NCBI GenBank assembly: GCA_046160675.1
Contig: JBJXHH010000138.1
Location: forward strand, 1-7,930
DNA: 7,930 nucleotides
Direction of reading: 5' to 3'
Source of the DNA: JACMJP01 sp046160675
GTDB lineage: Bacteria; Bacteroidota; Bacteroidia; Chitinophagales; BACL12
Both the position numbers and the translations under genes were made by a program. Shown here in pieces: positions 6,068 through 7,930 of the stretch. Numbering within the stretch: position 1 is the stretch's first letter; each line of letters opens with the position of its first letter. Under the pieces are notes generated by a model. The model did not search any database and was not told the DNA's origin. It saw only the letters and a program-made list of their open reading frames with translations.

Positions 6068-6958
6068 CTATGCTGCGATTTGTTCAACCCGGTTTAGCAC
6101 AGATTTCATATCTGTAAGAAGAACTACGTTTTCCCGCAAACCTGTTAGTCGTGTGTTAATTTGGATGCCAGAAGCGTAAACAATAGAATTGGGGAATTTA
6201 TCTGCTATTTGGTTTAAATATTCCTCTACAGTTTGGTCAGGGAGGTGGGACGTAATAATGGTGTAAAAGTAGTCAGGTTGCAAATCTTCACCGGCTTTCA
6301 GTACATCTTTTAATTGAACACTAGCCCCAAGATATACCACCCTTTGTTTCCTGGAACGAAGGAGGTAATTAAGAAAAAGCAGGCTCAACTCATGGTATTC
6401 TTTATTAGGCAAAAACAGGAGATATGTTTTTGTGTTTGAATTATCTTCTCTCATCTGGCCGTCAATTGCCACTATTACCTTTTGCCTTATTAGCTGGCTT
6501 ACAAAATGCTCTTGGGCTGAGATTAGTGAGCCTGAAATCCACATGATTCCTATCTTTTCAAGGAAAGGAAAAATTACTCTTTTTATGGTTTCTTCAAAAC
6601 CAAGTTGGAGTATACTTGTGTTCAGTATTTTTTCAAATCGCTGGTCATCATAATCTAAAGTTGCCATTACCAACCCTTCAATATGGGTTTCAAATTCAGA
6701 CGGGGTTTCAAGCATTTTTTCAACAAGATCCTGCATTTCTTTTTCCGACAGTTTTGCCAGCTTGGAAATCTTGATACCCTTTCTGTTTAAAAGCGCAAGG
6801 CTCATAAGCTGTTTCAGCTCATTGTCATTATAAACCCTGATATTAGTAGCTGTTCTCTCTGCTTGGAGTATGCCATAACGCTGCTCCCAGATTCGAATAG
6901 TATGCGCCTTAATACCTGAAAGTTTTTCGAGATCTTTGATGGAATAAAAGGCTGACAT
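6068..6958 (-). CDS. MerR-family regulator with CarH-like B12-binding domain
   Basis: The 296-residue protein has a MerR winged helix-turn-helix (about 4-72: Y-S-I-K-D-L-E-K-L-S-G-I, H-T-I-R-I-W-E-Q-R-Y-G-I, N-I-R-V-Y-N-D), a four-helix region (~88-165) and a C-terminal Rossmann-like cobalamin-binding domain (~177-290). It keeps residues used by CarH/LitR photoreceptors: W140-x9-E150-H151, which caps the upper face of adenosylcobalamin; E187-Y-H189, the E/D-x-H whose histidine is the lower cobalt ligand; Y-L-G (209-211); and S237-H-L239. In those relatives B12 drives tetramer formation and DNA binding in the dark, and light breaks the complex. Deviations are S192 where the E-x-H-x-x-G glycine is common and A-S-G in place of the late G-G. 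B12 and light sensing are therefore plausible but unproven. It is transcribed toward the sigma factor gene, its likely partner. Confidence 0.85.
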   Translation of the reverse strand: MSAFYSIKDLEKLSGIKAHTIRIWEQRYGILQAERTATNIRVYNDNELKQLMSLALLNRKGIKISKLAKLSEKEMQDLVEKMLETPSEFETHIEGLVMATLDYDDQRFEKILNTSILQLGFEETIKRVIFPFLEKIGIMWISGSLISAQEHFVSQLIRQKVIVAIDGQMREDNSNTKTYLLFLPNKEYHELSLLFLNYLLRSRKQRVVYLGASVQLKDVLKAGEDLQPDYFYTIITSHLPDQTVEEYLNQIADKFPNSIVYASGIQINTRLTGLRENVVLLTDMKSVLNRVEQIAA

Positions 6959-6973
6959 AATTCTTGTTTTTGT

Positions 6974-7001
6974 TAAAGATAATAAACAGAATTTAAAACA
7001 A
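6974..7001 (-). promoter_or_regulatory. Possible promoter of the MerR gene
   Basis: On the minus strand, TTG (6999-7001), 17 bases, then TATCTTTA (6974-6981) resembles TTG-N17-TAnnTTTG with one mismatch at the last base. It ends 15 bases before the ATG at 6958. A short palindrome, AACAA-T-TTGTT (6997-7007), overlaps the TTG. The 114-base gap 6959-7072 holds only this and the terminator. Confidence 0.4.
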
Positions 7002-7016
7002 TTTGTTCTTGGGTTT

Positions 7017-7047
7017 AAAAAAAGCAGCGCTTTTTAGGCGCTGCTTT
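7017..7047 (-). terminator. Intrinsic terminator of the DUF4397/T9SS gene
   Basis: A perfect 10-bp stem, AAAGCAGCGC (7021-7030) against GCGCTGCTTT (7038-7047), has a 7-base loop. Read on the minus strand it ends in a run of seven T down to 7017. It begins 25 bases after the stop of the DUF4397 protein and separates that gene from the MerR-sigma unit. Confidence 0.85.
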
Positions 7048-7072
7048 AACAATCAAAATGGAAACTCTACAT

Positions 7073-7930
7073 TTATAGAATTGATATCTTGCCTGAAGAT
7101 GTGTTTACACCATCATTTACTGATATGATATAGAGGCCTTTAGCAAACTTAGTTATATCAAGTAAAATTGCTTCGGGACCTGTTGCTGAAACTTCAGTAT
7201 TCAATATTTGCTCACCGTTTAGTCCGGATATTTGTATACTTCCGGTGAAAGCTGAATTCAACTGAATATAGAGTGTTTCAGAAGCTGGATTCGGATAGAT
7301 GCTCATTTCAATGTTTCCTGTGCTAAGCTTCTCTTCATACGCTGGGAAAGCACTAGTTGTACCGTCAGCCAGAGTATAATATAATCCGAAAGGAAGGCTA
7401 CCTGCTGGGTTTGCAGTAGGATCAAGGAAACCGCTTGCGAATACGACAGCTGAACCGCCACCTAATGTAGAAAGGTCTGCTTCATATGAAGCTACAATTA
7501 CTGAAGCATCGTCTGGTAATGTTACGTCAAGAATGTAGCTAGCAGCAGGTACATCAATGTAACCTGATATTGCACCATACTTTACATCATCAAGTAATGT
7601 TGCTACATCTCTTGCTATAATGTCTACTTCAGGAGCATCTGTTGATCCATGTACTCCAAAGAATGTAATTGTAGCGTCATCACCTGACTTGGCCTTAGCT
7701 GCAGCCTTTACCCAAAGGTTAAAAGCGGTACTCAAATCATCTGGGTTAGAAGCAAAAGCAGTTGGGTCTAATACACCGTTTGCAATTACAACATATCCTT
7801 CATCAGCCCTTAAAGTAAGGGGAAAATTTGCAAGAATATCTGCAGATGATGTACTTGTTCCCGGTGCAACACCAATCACAATTTCCCTGTTTGCAGGAAG
7901 TGAAATATATGGGGTAGCAGAGCGGAAAGC
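7073..7930 (-). CDS. DUF4397-repeat protein with T9SS tail, 3' part only
   Basis: The frame is open to the window edge, so the start lies beyond 7930; the GTG at 7879 is internal. The 285 visible residues plus stop hold two DUF4397-like units. The first is cut at its start (R-S-A-T-P-Y-I-S-L-P-A, then V-I-G-V-A-P-G, then G-Y-V-V-I-A-N-G-V-L-D-P). The second begins near A-T-I-T-F-F-G-V-H-G-S-T-D-A-P-E-V-D and runs through G-Y-I-D-V-P-A-A-S-Y to V-V-F-A-S-G-F-L-D-P. DUF4397 units form beta-rich extracellular domains of unknown function. The C-terminal ~75 residues are a type A sorting domain (I-Y-P-N-P-A-S-E-T-L-Y-I, then K-G-L-Y-I-I-S-V-N), so the protein is exported by the type IX system. The repeats are rich in Ala, Asp, Ser, Thr and Gly, unlike the Lys-rich cytoplasmic neighbours. 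It has its own terminator. Confidence 0.88.
   Translation of the reverse strand, partial: AFRSATPYISLPANREIVIGVAPGTSTSSADILANFPLTLRADEGYVVIANGVLDPTAFASNPDDLSTAFNLWVKAAAKAKSGDDATITFFGVHGSTDAPEVDIIARDVATLLDDVKYGAISGYIDVPAASYILDVTLPDDASVIVASYEADLSTLGGGSAVVFASGFLDPTANPAGSLPFGLYYTLADGTTSAFPAYEEKLSTGNIEMSIYPNPASETLYIQLNSAFTGSIQISGLNGEQILNTEVSATGPEAILLDITKFAKGLYIISVNDGVNTSSGKISIL

Noticed and set aside
5979..6179. Plus-strand open frame spanning the sigma gene promoter
   Set aside because: It covers the opposite strand of the promoter region and of the MerR gene 3' end; no family match is seen.
6432..6653. Plus-strand open frame of 73 codons
   Set aside because: It is antisense to the B12-binding module of the MerR protein, whose motifs are clear.

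Overview
The window looks like chromosomal DNA of a Bacteroidota bacterium, probably of the Chitinophagales/Sphingobacteriales type. The evidence is two proteins with a type IX secretion (T9SS) C-terminal sorting domain, promoter-like TAnnTTTG boxes, A+T-rich DNA with very tight gene packing, and a housekeeping gene set typical of that phylum. No tRNA, rRNA, CRISPR array, insertion sequence or phage gene is visible, and no gene-free stretch exceeds about 115 bases.

Layout from left to right. (1) Positions 1-603 (+) are the 3' end of a secreted T9SS-sorted protein. (2) Positions 672-1211 (+) hold a YdeI/OmpD-associated family protein whose conserved N-terminus runs upstream of the only usable start codon, into a perfect 17-bp inverted repeat. 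(3) A run of four minus-strand genes is read from 5040 down to 1216: a phosphoglucose/phosphomannose isomerase, lipB (octanoyltransferase), an RluD-type pseudouridine synthase and a deoxyhypusine-synthase-like protein. lipB and the pseudouridine synthase gene overlap by GTGA, and the other gaps are 34 and 54 bp, so an operon is likely. (4) yraN (5072-5461, +) diverges from the isomerase gene. (5) A minus-strand regulatory pair follows: a MerR-type regulator with a CarH-like B12-binding module (6068-6958) and an ECF sigma factor downstream of it (5470-5985). A good TAnnTTTG promoter and a palindrome with an extra half-site lie between the two. (6) Positions 7073-7930 (-) are the 3' end of a DUF4397-repeat protein with a T9SS tail, followed by a clear intrinsic terminator.

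The most interesting part is the MerR-sigma pair. The regulator keeps the residues that CarH photoreceptors use to hold adenosylcobalamin (W-x9-EH, E-x-H and S-x-L). No carotenoid gene and no anti-sigma gene is beside it, so what the pair controls is open. The second is the ydeI N-terminus: a hairpin arm occupies the place where a start codon should be. The third is the deoxyhypusine-synthase-like enzyme, which keeps the catalytic lysine although bacteria lack eIF5A.
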